DNA of 64,000 nt from Ktedonosporobacter rubrisoli (GCF_004208415.1 NZ_CP035758.1:7626001-7690000); one strand, 5' to 3'. Positions 17,836 through 27,125 are shown, counted from the first letter of the stretch. Program-made: numbers and translations. The notes: a model not told the origin generated them from the sequence alone.

Positions 17836-18562
17836 GTTAAGCTTTCCTCTCTCTGCAATGCTCTCTATGGCTTGTGCTGGTAGAGCAAAGCATACTCGTA
17901 TATTATGCTTATCTAGCAACCTCACATCAGTCATACTAAATATTTTTAATTAACTGGCTTGCAATTATAGCATAGATAACATTAATATTTCGCTAAGATA
18001 CAATCAAAGGCCCAAACTTCCTAAAAAAAGTAATTAATCGCGCCGCCGGAGAGCAGTCTACTAACTTTGTTAAACATATTAATTAGCTTATCGAATTAAA
18101 GGAACCTTGCTTCTTAAAAAATTGCAGGGTAATTCTAAAATCTAAACATTTTTTTAATGCAAGGCATAATATATATAGCTTGTATAACATATAGCTGTGT
18201 GTTATGCTATGGCAAGTGGAAAGCATCCGTTCGGTAATATAGAGTTATGTTTTATGAGAGAGAAGAAATCAAAGATGCTCTTGCTAATATTACCCTAGAT
18301 GCATTAGTAGATCAGAGCTTACTATGCAACTAGTGCTTTGTCAGACGTGGTGAGAGGAGTGCGCCGCCTGCAGTGGAGGGAAAGGGAGAATGGGGCGCTG
18401 CTCTTGACAAGCCCGCTGGTTATACTCATCACGGAAACCTTGACAGATCACTAGTAGGAGGATGCAGAACTTATTGTTTGAGGGAAAGAGCCGCTATTTT
18501 AAGCATCGATAGGCGGCATATGTTTGTATGGCTGCAAGTATTGTAGAGAGAGAGTCGTATTT
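17836..18562. other. Long divergent control region between two permease genes
   Basis: About 730 AT-rich bases without a credible gene. It holds the promoters of both divergent permeases, although no single promoter pair stands out. A MITE-like repeat lies at 18330-18454. Several short TATA/TAT-rich stretches around 18160-18260 could be regulator sites. Confidence 0.5.
18330..18454. repeat. MITE-like element, copy 1 (125 bp)
   Basis: The left end CTAGTGCTTTGTCA and the right end TGACAGATCACTAG are imperfect inverted repeats (12 of 14). A second, related element with the same left end lies at 58879-59033. There is no coding sequence. The ends are compatible with an IS630/Tc1-like element using a TA target, which is an inference. 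Confidence 0.55.
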
Positions 18563-20077
18563 ATGGAAACAACGACCCAGGCCGACGAACCCATTGCCTC
18601 TACGAACGATGTACTTCCGTCAGAGCGCATTGCTAAGGGTATTCTTCCCAAGGTGCTTAACACCTTCGATATGGTGGCGATTTATGTAGCCATAGTGCTC
18701 TTTATTACCAACGCGCCGGGTATTGCCCATGCTGGCATGGTTGGCTACCTGTATTGGGGGCTTGGCTTCCTCATGTTTCTTATTCCTGGTGCGATTGTGA
18801 CGGGCCAACTTGGCAAGATGTTTCCTGGCGAGGGCTCTATTTATTTGTGGACGCACAAAGCGCTGGGCCCATTTATGGGTTTTTTCGCCGGCTTTTGCGC
18901 CTGGTGGCCTGGTATTCTTTCGATCATTGTGCCGGGCGTTGTCGTGGTAACCTTCATCCAGCATCTGGGCAGCTTGCTAAACGCTAACTGGCTGGCTGAC
19001 CCCTGGCAGCAAGGCTTGATCATTCTAGGCGTCCTGGCCATTTCATTAGCGCTCTCGCTGATTCGCTTCCGCCTCACACAAAATATCGTCAGTACAGTTT
19101 TTGTCGCCTACGGCGGCGGTATTCTGCTCATCGGCATCGCGGGCCTCATCTGGCTGTTGAGCGGACACAGTGCCAATGTCGCTGATGGCTGGCAACCCAC
19201 TTTCGGCTCATCTGGCAACTTTACTACCTTTGGCTTTGTGATCCTGGCCTTGCTGGGCATTGAAGTGCCGCTGAATATGGGCGTTGAGATCCAGCACGAG
19301 CGCTCGATTACCCGCTATCTCTTGTGGGGCTCGGTGGTCGTGATGGCTGCTTACCTTATTGCGACCTTTGGCGTGATGATGGCGGTACCCGTCAAGGATC
19401 AGGTGAATACAACTGCGCTCGCAGAAGCCGTACAGATCGGCTTTGGTCCGGCTGGAAAGGTCCTGGCCATCGTTTTCGATCTTATCATCATTGGCGTCTT
19501 TATTTTCAATGCCAGCGTCTTCAACTTCTCCTTTGGGCGCCTGCTCTTTATCTCGGGCCTGGATCGGCGCTTGCCCGCTGTGGTGAGCAAAGTAAATGCC
19601 AATAAAGTGCCCTGGGTAGCTGTGGTATTGCAAACTGCCATTGCCGGACTTTTCGTCGTGGCTATCTTTTTTGTGGGTCCGCTATTTGCCAAAAATAGTG
19701 GAGACCTGGCCACGCTGATGTACTATATTATTCTGGCCGGCACGAATATCATCTGGACGCTTTCGATGATGCTACTCTTTATCGATGTTGTCGTGATTCG
19801 CCACAAATATTACACAGTCTTCTCGCGCATCCAGCAGGCTCCCATCTGGGTTTTCTATCTGTGTTCGGTGCTGGGCCTGGTTGCCAGTCTGGTTGGCTTT
19901 TATGCAACCTTTACTGCGCCCTGGGTGCCACTTATTGATAATACCGGCTGGATCATCTGGATTACGGCCATTGCCCTTGTTTCGCTGCTCATCGGGGTTG
20001 CTACTTACTTTATTGGCCAGCGGTCGATCCGTAGCCAGAGCAGCGACGAGGATATCATTGCCAGCGTTACTCATTAA
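18563..20077 (+). CDS. APC-superfamily amino acid/polyamine permease
   Basis: 504 residues from METTTQADEP; an upstream ATG at 18524 would add 13 residues but GAGAGAGAG favours the second start. Twelve membrane segments are visible. The first has TFDMVAIYVAIVLFITNAPG and the third QLGKMFPGEGSIYLWTHKAL, the same signature as the permease at 16336. A conserved stretch EVPLNMGVEIQHERSI appears in both, so the two are paralogues, perhaps for different amines. It is followed by a terminator and the amidohydrolase gene. Confidence 0.85.
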   Translation: METTTQADEPIASTNDVLPSERIAKGILPKVLNTFDMVAIYVAIVLFITNAPGIAHAGMVGYLYWGLGFLMFLIPGAIVTGQLGKMFPGEGSIYLWTHKALGPFMGFFAGFCAWWPGILSIIVPGVVVVTFIQHLGSLLNANWLADPWQQGLIILGVLAISLALSLIRFRLTQNIVSTVFVAYGGGILLIGIAGLIWLLSGHSANVADGWQPTFGSSGNFTTFGFVILALLGIEVPLNMGVEIQHERSITRYLLWGSVVVMAAYLIATFGVMMAVPVKDQVNTTALAEAVQIGFGPAGKVLAIVFDLIIIGVFIFNASVFNFSFGRLLFISGLDRRLPAVVSKVNANKVPWVAVVLQTAIAGLFVVAIFFVGPLFAKNSGDLATLMYYIILAGTNIIWTLSMMLLFIDVVVIRHKYYTVFSRIQQAPIWVFYLCSVLGLVASLVGFYATFTAPWVPLIDNTGWIIWITAIALVSLLIGVATYFIGQRSIRSQSSDEDIIASVTH

Positions 20078-20112
20078 TTGTGCATAGACAACTTCCTTCT
20101 AAACGGGTGAGC

Positions 20113-20159
20113 ACAAGCCTCTGTTTGTTCCTATGTGGGAAGACAGGGGCTTGTGTTTT
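20113..20159 (+). terminator. Intrinsic terminator after the permease
   Basis: ACAAGCCTCTGT pairs with ACAGGGGCTTGT (one mismatch) and is followed by GTTTT. It ends 36 to 82 bases after the permease stop codon and isolates it from the amidohydrolase gene. Confidence 0.7.
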
Positions 20160-20258
20160 GGGGTATGCTTCACCATAGAGCCAGGAGAAGTTAGTACTTC
20201 CCATAGCTCTACTATATATTTTCGTCAACTTTTATTCTTTTACAGGGAAGGTGTTTGT

Positions 20259-21398
20259 ATGCTCGATCTGACCGCTATCTCTGTTGTTGACAATCATTGT
20301 CATCCAATCTTACTGGAACAGCATATGAGTGGGCCCCAATTTCGTCAGCGCTGGACGGAAGCCAAAGATGGCAGCCTGGCCGAGAAGCATCTCCATAATA
20401 GTGTGTATTATCTCTGGACCATTCGTCAGCTGGCACAGTTCTATGGTTGCGAGAATACAGAGGATGCTGTGCTGGCCGCGCGTGACAGTCAGAGCGGCGA
20501 TGAGCTGTTGGCGCGCCTGGTTAAAGCTGCCAATATCGATGCTTTGGTGCTCGATCTGGGCTATCCGCCGCCCGAGATATCCTATACAGCAGAGTACACG
20601 GCGCAGGCAGCCGGGTGCCGTACTGTGAGCATTTTGCGCGTCGAGATTCTAATGCAGCAGCTCATTTTGCAGTACGAGAATTTCGATGAGGTAATTGAGC
20701 GCTTGGCGCAGCACATCAAGCGGGCGCGCGAGGATGGCTACCGTGGCCTCAAGAGTATTGCCGCCTATCGCACAGGCTTGAATATTGCCGAGTGGAGCAA
20801 AGATGAGGCGGCGGCTGTTTTTGCCAAGCTGCGCCCGCAGGCGGTCAGTGAAGGTAGCCTGCGCCTGGCCCATAAGCCGCTCAACGACTATTTGCTACAT
20901 GTAGTCTTTCAAGCGGCGGCCGAGCAGCAACTGCCTATTCAGTTCCATACCGGCTACGGCGATAGCGATACCGATATGCGCCTTGGCAATCCCCTGCAGC
21001 TGCGGGATGTCCTCGAACGCAGCGACTATCAGAGCATGCCGGTGGTTCTCCTACATGAGAGCTATCCCTATAGCCAGCTCGGGGCCTACCTGGCAGCCAT
21101 CTATCCCCACGTGTACTTTGACCTTTCCTATACGATTCCCTTTATCGACAAGCTGGAGATGCTGGCCTTTACGCGCCAGGCTCTAAGCATTGCCCCGGCT
21201 AGCAAGCTGGTGTATAGCACCGATGGTATCTATATGCCAGAGATGTACTGGCTGGGGGCTGTGCGTGGACGCAGTGTGCTTGCTCAGGTGCTTCAGGAGA
21301 TGATTGAGGCTGATGAGCTCGATGAGCAGCAGGCTTATCATCTGGCCAGACTTGTTTTGCACGATACAGCCGCCGAGCTCTACGCTCTTCTCCCTTAA
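20259..21398 (+). CDS. Amidohydrolase-2 family protein, similar to the N-terminal half of FluG
   Basis: 379 residues from MLDLTAISVVDNHCHP; the longer frame from 20133 lacks a ribosome site, while GGGAAGGTG precedes 20259. Metal-binding and catalytic signatures are the N-terminal DNHCHP, the mid-chain QFHTGYGDSDTDMR, the VLLHESYPY strand and a late YSTDG. Amidohydrolase-2 members hydrolyse or decarboxylate small amides or acids with one zinc. In FluG-like proteins this domain is fused to a glutamine synthetase domain; here the two parts are separate genes in the same neighbourhood, which supports a joint pathway on gamma-glutamyl compounds. Confidence 0.8.
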   Translation: MLDLTAISVVDNHCHPILLEQHMSGPQFRQRWTEAKDGSLAEKHLHNSVYYLWTIRQLAQFYGCENTEDAVLAARDSQSGDELLARLVKAANIDALVLDLGYPPPEISYTAEYTAQAAGCRTVSILRVEILMQQLILQYENFDEVIERLAQHIKRAREDGYRGLKSIAAYRTGLNIAEWSKDEAAAVFAKLRPQAVSEGSLRLAHKPLNDYLLHVVFQAAAEQQLPIQFHTGYGDSDTDMRLGNPLQLRDVLERSDYQSMPVVLLHESYPYSQLGAYLAAIYPHVYFDLSYTIPFIDKLEMLAFTRQALSIAPASKLVYSTDGIYMPEMYWLGAVRGRSVLAQVLQEMIEADELDEQQAYHLARLVLHDTAAELYALLP

Positions 21399-21637
21399 TC
21401 TAGTGAATGTGCGCGGGCGGGGTCCGGTCCAGACCTTGCCCCGCTAGCATGCTCATCCCCGCCTTTCGACATTTTATCTCAGCTGCTACCTCGTTTTGCT
21501 TCAAAGCTTGTCAGCATGTCTTCGAATATATTAGCCAGCCCAATTAAGCGATACCATCCAATTAAAGCAGTATGCTCAAATATACGAGCGAATCAGACTA
21601 AAGGATCTTGTCTAACTAAATCATATCTTCAAATATA

Positions 21638-21666
21638 TTGACGACTTCGTAGTAATATGTTATAGT
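21638..21666 (+). promoter_or_regulatory. Promoter of the marR gene
   Basis: TTGACG at 21638-21643 and TATAGT at 21661-21666 lie 17 bases apart, and the start codon follows 28 bases after the -10 box. A TCTTCAAATATATTG stretch overlaps the -35 box and a near copy, TCTTCGAATATATTA, lies about 100 bases upstream, so these may be regulator sites. Confidence 0.7.
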
Positions 21667-21694
21667 CAGAGTGGGTGAAGAAAGGAGGTACCCT

Positions 21695-22159
21695 ATGCAC
21701 AAAGAACGTGAAGAACGCGAGTGCGAGGTATTGTCCCTGGTCCATACAATTTTTAAGACAATGCAAGAGAGCAAGTTACCACATCTCATGCAGATCGATC
21801 TTTCAATGGCGCAGCTCAGAACGCTGTTTATTCTTGCTGAAGGGGGGCCGATGACCATTGGTCAGGTTGCCAACAAGCTGAGCATAGGCCAATCAACGGC
21901 TGGCCACCTGGTTGACCGCCTGGTGAGGGCTGGCTATGCGCAACGAGCTGAAGACGCCGCTGATCGACGGAGAATAGTCGCCCATTTGACGGAGACTGGA
22001 CAGGACTTGCTGGAACAGTTCAGGGGCGATCCCAACCGAATGCGGGGGTACCTTCGTGAGATGAACGATGACGACCTTGAGGCGCTTTGCCAGGGTCTCA
22101 ATGCTTTTGCCAGTGTTGTGAGCGAACACGGCAATGCCAAGCATATGAGAGTCGGCTAA
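21695..22159 (+). CDS. MarR-family transcriptional regulator
   Basis: 154 residues from ATG 21695, which follows AAAGGAGGTACCCT; the longer GTG frame would read through this ribosome site. The winged helix shows MTIGQVANKLSIGQSTAGHL, VDRLVRAGYAQRAEDAADRR and IVAHLTETGQDLL, the MarR pattern, with the DRR wing motif. The gene precedes a membrane fusion protein, so it probably regulates efflux in answer to a small aromatic or lipophilic compound and represses its own promoter. Confidence 0.9.
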   Translation: MHKEREERECEVLSLVHTIFKTMQESKLPHLMQIDLSMAQLRTLFILAEGGPMTIGQVANKLSIGQSTAGHLVDRLVRAGYAQRAEDAADRRRIVAHLTETGQDLLEQFRGDPNRMRGYLREMNDDDLEALCQGLNAFASVVSEHGNAKHMRVG

Positions 22160-22374
22160 GCCAGTATAGAGGCGTTCAGACTTCATATTCGTTCCGTTCC
22201 CGGTCACAGAGAGAGCGTGCTGACCTATAAGGGCGTAGGGGAGACCGTTTTGAGCTCCTTTTTTAGGCTTGAGCTCAAACCCCGCGCAGTTTGAGTATTG
22301 GTACATTTGTATGCGTAATCCTTTCACTGATATAACAGGGGGTCATGTGTAAAGGGAATGCTAAAAAGATGTAC

Positions 22375-22465
22375 TGCCAATGCACGGATGTAAGGAGGGC
22401 AGAACTATTAAATCTATTCCCAACAGGCTGGGGAGCCTCAATGGGGAGCTCCGTGCATTGTGGCA
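22375..22465 (+). ncRNA. Candidate structured leader upstream of the membrane fusion protein gene
   Basis: TGCCAATGCACGGA at 22375-22388 pairs with TCCGTGCATTGTGGCA at 22450-22465 (a two-base bulge), enclosing about 60 bases. Inside are a GGCTGGGGAGCC hairpin and a ribosome-site-like TAAGGAGGGC. The stem is followed by an A/T-rich run. It could be an attenuator or a ligand-sensing leader for the gene starting at 22528. I do not recognise a known class. Confidence 0.4.
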
Positions 22466-22527
22466 CTGTCCAAAAATTTTATTGCTTAACTCTATCATTC
22501 CTTAATGTTTGAAAGGACAAGCATGCT

Positions 22528-23172
22528 ATGCGTCGCATGATTTTAGTTCCGTTGCTAATTATTGTCGCGGTGCTGGCCATTGCCGGGGGCGTCGCTTACT
22601 ATCTCTATAACAACTATTTGTACTATAGCACTGATGATGCCCAGGTAACAGGCAGTATTGTGTCGGTAAGTGCGACATCTGCCGGTCAGCTCTCAGCCCT
22701 TAATGTGAAGCAAGGCGACCGCGTTACCGCCGGACAGGTGATCGGCACGGTCACACCGCCCAACAATGGAAACGCCGTCAGGCTGACCAGCCCAATTGAT
22801 GGTACGATCCTCCAGGTTGCGGCAGTCCCCGGCCAGACGGTTGCTCCTGGAGTGTCGCTGGTGCAGGAGACAAATCTCAATAGCTTAAATATTACTGCCT
22901 ATGTTGACGAGGGACAGTTAGATAACGTCAAAATTGGTCAGGATGTAGATATCCATATCGATGCCTTCAGCGATACCACCTATACCGGTCATGTGCAGCG
23001 CGTGGTTCAGGCCACGGCTGGCTCGTTCTCGCTGATGCCCACCCAGGATAATGCCAGCGGCAACTTCACCAAGGTTGGCCAGCGCGTTCCTGTCGTCATC
23101 TCGCTGGATGGTAATACAGGCAAGAATATCGTTCCGGGCTTGAGTGCGGAGGTCACTATCCACATTCATTAA
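22528..23172 (+). CDS. HlyD/EmrA-like membrane fusion protein (short)
   Basis: 214 residues with one N-terminal membrane anchor (about 3-25). The sequence YYSTDDAQVTGSIVSVSATS followed by GQLSALNVKQGDRVTAGQVI is the EmrA/HlyD biotinyl-lipoyl signature. The usual coiled-coil hairpin is missing (the two lipoyl halves are joined directly by TPPNNGNA), and the barrel follows with AYVDEGQLDNVKIGQDVDI. Such short forms occur in single-membrane bacteria that need no outer-membrane channel. No transporter partner is adjacent, so it may work with an exporter encoded elsewhere. MarR lies upstream. Confidence 0.85.
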   Translation: MRRMILVPLLIIVAVLAIAGGVAYYLYNNYLYYSTDDAQVTGSIVSVSATSAGQLSALNVKQGDRVTAGQVIGTVTPPNNGNAVRLTSPIDGTILQVAAVPGQTVAPGVSLVQETNLNSLNITAYVDEGQLDNVKIGQDVDIHIDAFSDTTYTGHVQRVVQATAGSFSLMPTQDNASGNFTKVGQRVPVVISLDGNTGKNIVPGLSAEVTIHIH

Positions 23173-23377
23173 GCGTTCACAACTTTCAGGATGGCGAGAG
23201 CGGTCAAGAAGCGAGCTCTCGCGTCCTGGCGTCTTCGTAGAAGAACGAATGCTGGTTGCACCAGGCAAACCGGGCGTAAGCCCGGACAGCATGCTGCCGT
23301 GCAAGCCGGCTGTAAAGTGTAGTGATAATCTGTATGCAAGGCAGTATACCTTGTTTTACTAAGAAGAGGGACACAGC

Positions 23378-23848
23378 ATGAACATGCTCATTATTGGAGG
23401 ACTGGCCGCCGTGGCAATCCTTGCGGTTATCGGCCTGGTTCTTGTCTTGATGAGTGAGAAGAATACTCCTGCCGCTGAGCTACCCAGCTCTACAGCACCC
23501 GCGCTTGCCGCTCCTGGCGAGCCCAGAACAACAACGATGCCGATACAGCAAACGAGCTATCCCAGCCAGTCGCAGCCCCTGACTCATCCCAGCCAGTCGT
23601 TGGCGAGCAATACCCTGAGCCACTCGCTGCCTGCCAGCAATGGAAGCATCTCGCAGCCTGATTATTTATCGGCTGTGCGCTTACGCGGTCAGTTGCGCGA
23701 GCTTTCGAGCGAGCTGCGCAATCTGCATCAGCAAGCCGAGGAGATTGAGCAGCGCATCTCGGTGCTGACAGGTATGACAACCCATCTCGAACAGATGATT
23801 GTTGAGCAGAGCGGTCGTGAAGAAACATCAAGCGTTCCTTTGGTTTGA
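23378..23848 (+). CDS. Membrane-anchored coiled-coil protein of unknown function
   Basis: 156 residues. An N-terminal membrane helix (about 3-25, MLIIGGLAAVAILAVIGLVL) is followed by a Ser/Pro/Gln-rich linker and a C-terminal coiled coil at about 105-145 (LRELSSELRNLHQQAEEIEQ). No enzymatic motif is present. It lies between the fusion protein and the vWA gene, and is closed by a terminator. It might be a scaffold for the signalling unit downstream, but nothing proves this. Confidence 0.7.
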   Translation: MNMLIIGGLAAVAILAVIGLVLVLMSEKNTPAAELPSSTAPALAAPGEPRTTTMPIQQTSYPSQSQPLTHPSQSLASNTLSHSLPASNGSISQPDYLSAVRLRGQLRELSSELRNLHQQAEEIEQRISVLTGMTTHLEQMIVEQSGREETSSVPLV

Positions 23849-23885
23849 TCTCCTCGCGCATAAGCGAAGTTCGAACCAGGCGCAC

Positions 23886-23925
23886 ACGGTCAGGGGCAGC
23901 TTTGCCCTGACCGTCCTTACTTTTT
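23886..23925 (+). terminator. Intrinsic terminator after the coiled-coil gene
   Basis: ACGGTCAGGGGCA pairs with TGCCCTGACCGT (one bulge) and is followed by CCTTACTTTTT. It separates the coiled-coil gene from the vWA/PP2C/kinase unit; the vWA start codon lies 13 bases after the T-run. Confidence 0.8.
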
Positions 23926-23937
23926 AAGGATAGATAG

Positions 23938-24825
23938 ATGGATACATACACGCAGGTTTGGGGGGGCTCTCATCCTGGTTGCCTTATCTTTCTGTTGGAC
24001 CAGTCAGGTTCTATGGCTGATCCCTTTGGTGCTGCGCAGGCGGGAGCCGGCAGGCGCAAGTGTGATATGGTAGCAACCGTGCTAAACGGGTTTCTCAATG
24101 AGCTCATTGTGACAAATACTGTGGCTCAGAAGGATGGTACGACGGAAGTCAGGCCGCGCGCCGAGGTAACCGTGATTGGCTATGAGGGTATCAGTGTCTG
24201 TCCTGTGCTGGCTGGAGAACTGGAGGGCAGGAACTTTGTCGGTTTGCCCGAATTGCAGATGAATCCTCTCGATATCGAGAGACGGAAACGCAAAGAGATA
24301 GATGATACGGGCCAGGAGGTTGAGATCTCAGTGCCTTTCCCGGTCTGGGTTAAGCCCAGGGCCGGCGGCGGAACGCCTATGCGCAGCGCGCTCCAACAGG
24401 CACGGGACCTGGCGCAGCAGTGGGCCAGTGCTCATCCCGATAATTATCCGCCTGTGGTGATCAATGTTACCGATGGCGTGGCCAGTGATGGCGATCCAAC
24501 CGGGCCGGGCCGCGAGATCTGTGAGATCACGACTGCCGATGGCCATGCTCTCCTTTTCAATGTGCATATTACCGATATCAATAGCGCGCCAATTGCCTAT
24601 CCAGCCAGCATTGCTGAGCTTCCCAACGATAAATATGCCCGTATGCTGTTTGAGATGTCAAGCGTGATTCCGGAGACCAGCCGAAACCTGTTACAGTCTT
24701 TGCTGGGTCGGCCTGTGATGCCAGGTGCGCGCGGCTTGATCTTTAATGGTGATGCGGCCTCTGTTCGGCAGATGTTTGTCTTTGCCAGCGTCCCCGGCAC
24801 TCAGCCCCTGGACCCTAGCAGGTAG
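23938..24825 (+). CDS. von Willebrand factor A domain protein (TerY-like)
   Basis: 295 residues. A complete MIDAS metal site is visible: LLDQSGSM (DxSxS), the threonine of GGGTPMRSA and the aspartate of INVTDGVASDGD. There is no signal peptide, so it acts in the cytosol. With a PP2C phosphatase 14 bases downstream and a kinase-like gene after that, it matches the vWA-PP2C-kinase triad known as TerY-P from comparative studies of tellurium-resistance-type stress systems. In that setting the vWA protein is thought to be a metal-dependent adaptor. Genes for TerD-type proteins are not seen in this window. Confidence 0.85.
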   Translation: MDTYTQVWGGSHPGCLIFLLDQSGSMADPFGAAQAGAGRRKCDMVATVLNGFLNELIVTNTVAQKDGTTEVRPRAEVTVIGYEGISVCPVLAGELEGRNFVGLPELQMNPLDIERRKRKEIDDTGQEVEISVPFPVWVKPRAGGGTPMRSALQQARDLAQQWASAHPDNYPPVVINVTDGVASDGDPTGPGREICEITTADGHALLFNVHITDINSAPIAYPASIAELPNDKYARMLFEMSSVIPETSRNLLQSLLGRPVMPGARGLIFNGDAASVRQMFVFASVPGTQPLDPSR

Positions 24826-24839
24826 CGCTAGCATAGAAA

Positions 24840-26588
24840 GTGCAATTGCTTATGCTTGCACCTATTACTGCTCAAGTGAGCAGGCTACAGTATTGGAAAT
24901 CGGAGCACGATGAGCAGACCTGTGAGGATGCTCTGGGCGCTGATCCGTCTACAGGCTTGTTTGCTGTGGCGGATGGAGTAGGCACTACTTTATTTTCGCA
25001 TATCTGGGCCAGGTTACTGGTTGAGCACTTTCTGGCTACGCCGCTGTTGGGGACCGATCCCTTTGAGGTCGAGTGGTGGCTACGTCAGGCGCAGGAGCTC
25101 TATCAGCAAAGCTTGCCCACTGTAGATGATCTGCCCTGGAATGCCGCCCAGAAAGTGCAGAGCCAGGGCAGCTATTCTACGCTGGCTACCCTGTGCGTTA
25201 CGCATGTTGCAGCCTCATCGGCCCGGGCAACTTTGCTGGCCTTTGGCGATAGCTGCGTCTTTATCCGTAAGGGCGCTACGGAGCAGCTTATGGCTTTTCC
25301 TGTTGCGCAGTCTGCCGATTTTGATCTGGCTCCTATCTGCTTGCCTTCAAAGCTGAGCCTCTTTAATCGCTATTTTCAGCGCTGCACCTCCCAGCAGGTC
25401 GAGCTGCAGCCAGGCGATACGCTCATCATGGCAACTGATGCGGTGGCGCGCTGGATTGTGAGCGCGGCCAATGGACGGTATGCGCAGCAGGTGGAGGCCT
25501 TTGCGGAGGTCGCGGCGCAGACTGCCGCGTCCTGGCCGGCTTTTATTCTCGCCTGTCGGCAGCAGCACGAGATGATTGACGATGACTGCACGGCGCTGGT
25601 GCTCAAGTTAGGCGCTGAAGGGACTGAGGGCGTACCCCTTGGCGCGACTTCTGGGCATCGGTCGACTATTCGCCAGGCGCGCAAGCAGGCTTTCGAACAG
25701 GCCATGCAGGCTCAAAACAGCGAACTCATGGCGATCATCTTTGGCGATGGTGCAGATTTAACGCAGGAGGGCCTTAGCTTTTCTGAGGTACGCCTGGAGC
25801 GGGCGCGTGCCGTCGCCGATGCCTTGCGCGAGATGCTGCAGGCTCTGCGTAACGAGGTGAATAATCCTGATGCCGCTCTTCGCCTGCGCCCTACCTGGCA
25901 GAAATATGCACATTTGCTGGCTGATGAGCCCTGCGCGGTAAATGTGCGCCAGACGCTGATGCGGCTGGGCGTCTCGCTGAAAGTCGCTTCCGCTGAAGCC
26001 AGCCAACCGACTAAGGAGCATGAGCTTCCCCTACAAGCGCCGCTCCCCGAAGCACACGAGCCGGCGAAGCATAGCAGCACGGGACCTCAGCCCGTGGCGC
26101 AGTCCCCAGGACTTGCGGACCTTGCGCTAAGCGAGCAGCGCTTCCAGCAGCTATGCGCCGTGAAACAGGCTTACTTGCTGCACTGGACCTTTAAGCAGCC
26201 GGAACAAGAGCAACTGGCTGCGGAAGTCCTGGAAGATCAGCTTAACGATATTCTGATCAAGGAAGGCCTTAAGCTGGCCACGCAGGAAGGGGCGCTTGCG
26301 CCTTCTCTCTATGCGACGACCTTGCAGGGAGCGTTCAAGGCCTTTCGGCATGACCGCAGCATCGACTATCCTGCCCTGCTTGCACAGCACGATCTTAATG
26401 ATGCAGCCGTAGAAGCTATCCTGGGCATCTTTATCCGCCGTCAGATCTTTGAGGAATATCTGCTCTGGCAGCGCGAGATGCTCTGGCAGGAATGGCTTCA
26501 GGAGCAAGTGGAGGCCAGGGCTCGACTGCGCCAGGAACTGGCCGAAGCCTCTCCCTGGCTATCAACGCTAACCTGGTGGAAGGGATGA
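24840..26588 (+). CDS. PP2C-family protein phosphatase with helical C-terminal extension
   Basis: 582 residues from GTG 24840, or 578 from ATG 24852; a GAAAG fits the second at 11 bases. The PP2C fold is read from TCEDALG (metal acid), FAVADGVGTTLFS, GSYSTLATLCV, AFGDSCVFIR, TDAVARW and MIDDDCTALV. Every key acidic position has a counterpart, though TDG is TDA. The C-terminal half (about 270-582) is helical and charged, similar in style to the repeat region of the adjoining kinase-like protein. It probably reverses phosphorylation carried out by that kinase. The next start codon is four bases after the stop. Confidence 0.8.
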   Translation: MQLLMLAPITAQVSRLQYWKSEHDEQTCEDALGADPSTGLFAVADGVGTTLFSHIWARLLVEHFLATPLLGTDPFEVEWWLRQAQELYQQSLPTVDDLPWNAAQKVQSQGSYSTLATLCVTHVAASSARATLLAFGDSCVFIRKGATEQLMAFPVAQSADFDLAPICLPSKLSLFNRYFQRCTSQQVELQPGDTLIMATDAVARWIVSAANGRYAQQVEAFAEVAAQTAASWPAFILACRQQHEMIDDDCTALVLKLGAEGTEGVPLGATSGHRSTIRQARKQAFEQAMQAQNSELMAIIFGDGADLTQEGLSFSEVRLERARAVADALREMLQALRNEVNNPDAALRLRPTWQKYAHLLADEPCAVNVRQTLMRLGVSLKVASAEASQPTKEHELPLQAPLPEAHEPAKHSSTGPQPVAQSPGLADLALSEQRFQQLCAVKQAYLLHWTFKQPEQEQLAAEVLEDQLNDILIKEGLKLATQEGALAPSLYATTLQGAFKAFRHDRSIDYPALLAQHDLNDAAVEAILGIFIRRQIFEEYLLWQREMLWQEWLQEQVEARARLRQELAEASPWLSTLTWWKG

Positions 26589-26592
26589 GCTT

Positions 26593-27125
26593 ATGCCTGA
26601 ACGACTGGCCTATGATGAGGCCATGCTCTTCTCAACGATACGTTTAAAGATCCCTGATCCCGAGCTGAAGCAAGGCAAAGTAGAAGTTGTTACAGCCTAC
26701 ACCTCCAGAGGGGTTGTAGAGCGTCCTTGGGGTATTGAGGGCGGTTTTGCCGTTGTCTACAAGTTTCGTACACTCAGTGGTAGCTTTCGGGCTCTGCGCT
26801 GCTTTAGAGCGCCCATGAGCCCGGATATGCAGTTTCGCTACGAGAGCCTGGGAACGTATTTCCATACGCATGTGCGCGCGATTACCGCCGGCTTCAAGTA
26901 TTACGATAGCGGCATAATGGTCAAGGATCAGGGCAAGGCGCAGCCGCAGGCTTACCCGGTCATTGTGATGGATTGGGTAGAGGGAACCACCCTGACAGAA
27001 AAGGTCAACGAGCTCTGCAAGTGGCGCGATAAAGCCGGGCTCAAGCAACTAAGTCAGCAGTTCTTCCAGATCCTGGCGGTGATGCGTCGCTGCTCTATCG
27101 CGCATGGCGACCTGGCCGGCGTCAA
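26593..27125 (+). pseudogene. 5' part of an interrupted kinase-like gene
   Basis: Codons 1-177 of a kinase-like protein, cut by the integrated element. Visible parts are the glycine-loop region WGIEGGFAVVYKF, ALRCFR with Arg at the position of the usual VAIK lysine, the hinge VIVMDWVEGTTLTE, and the catalytic loop HGDLAGVN, where the element begins. After the junction the frame runs 43 codons into element DNA and stops at 27255. Without the DYDG metal motif, now 6.4 kb away, this fragment cannot be an active kinase. The intact gene would encode about 859 residues. Confidence 0.9.
27121..27125. other. attL core of the integrated element (GTCAA)
   Basis: Left copy of the five-base identity shared with 33509-33513. 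It lies in the codons for Val-Asn of the kinase catalytic loop. A serine recombinase needs only a two-base identical core, so a short shared sequence is expected. Confidence 0.85.
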
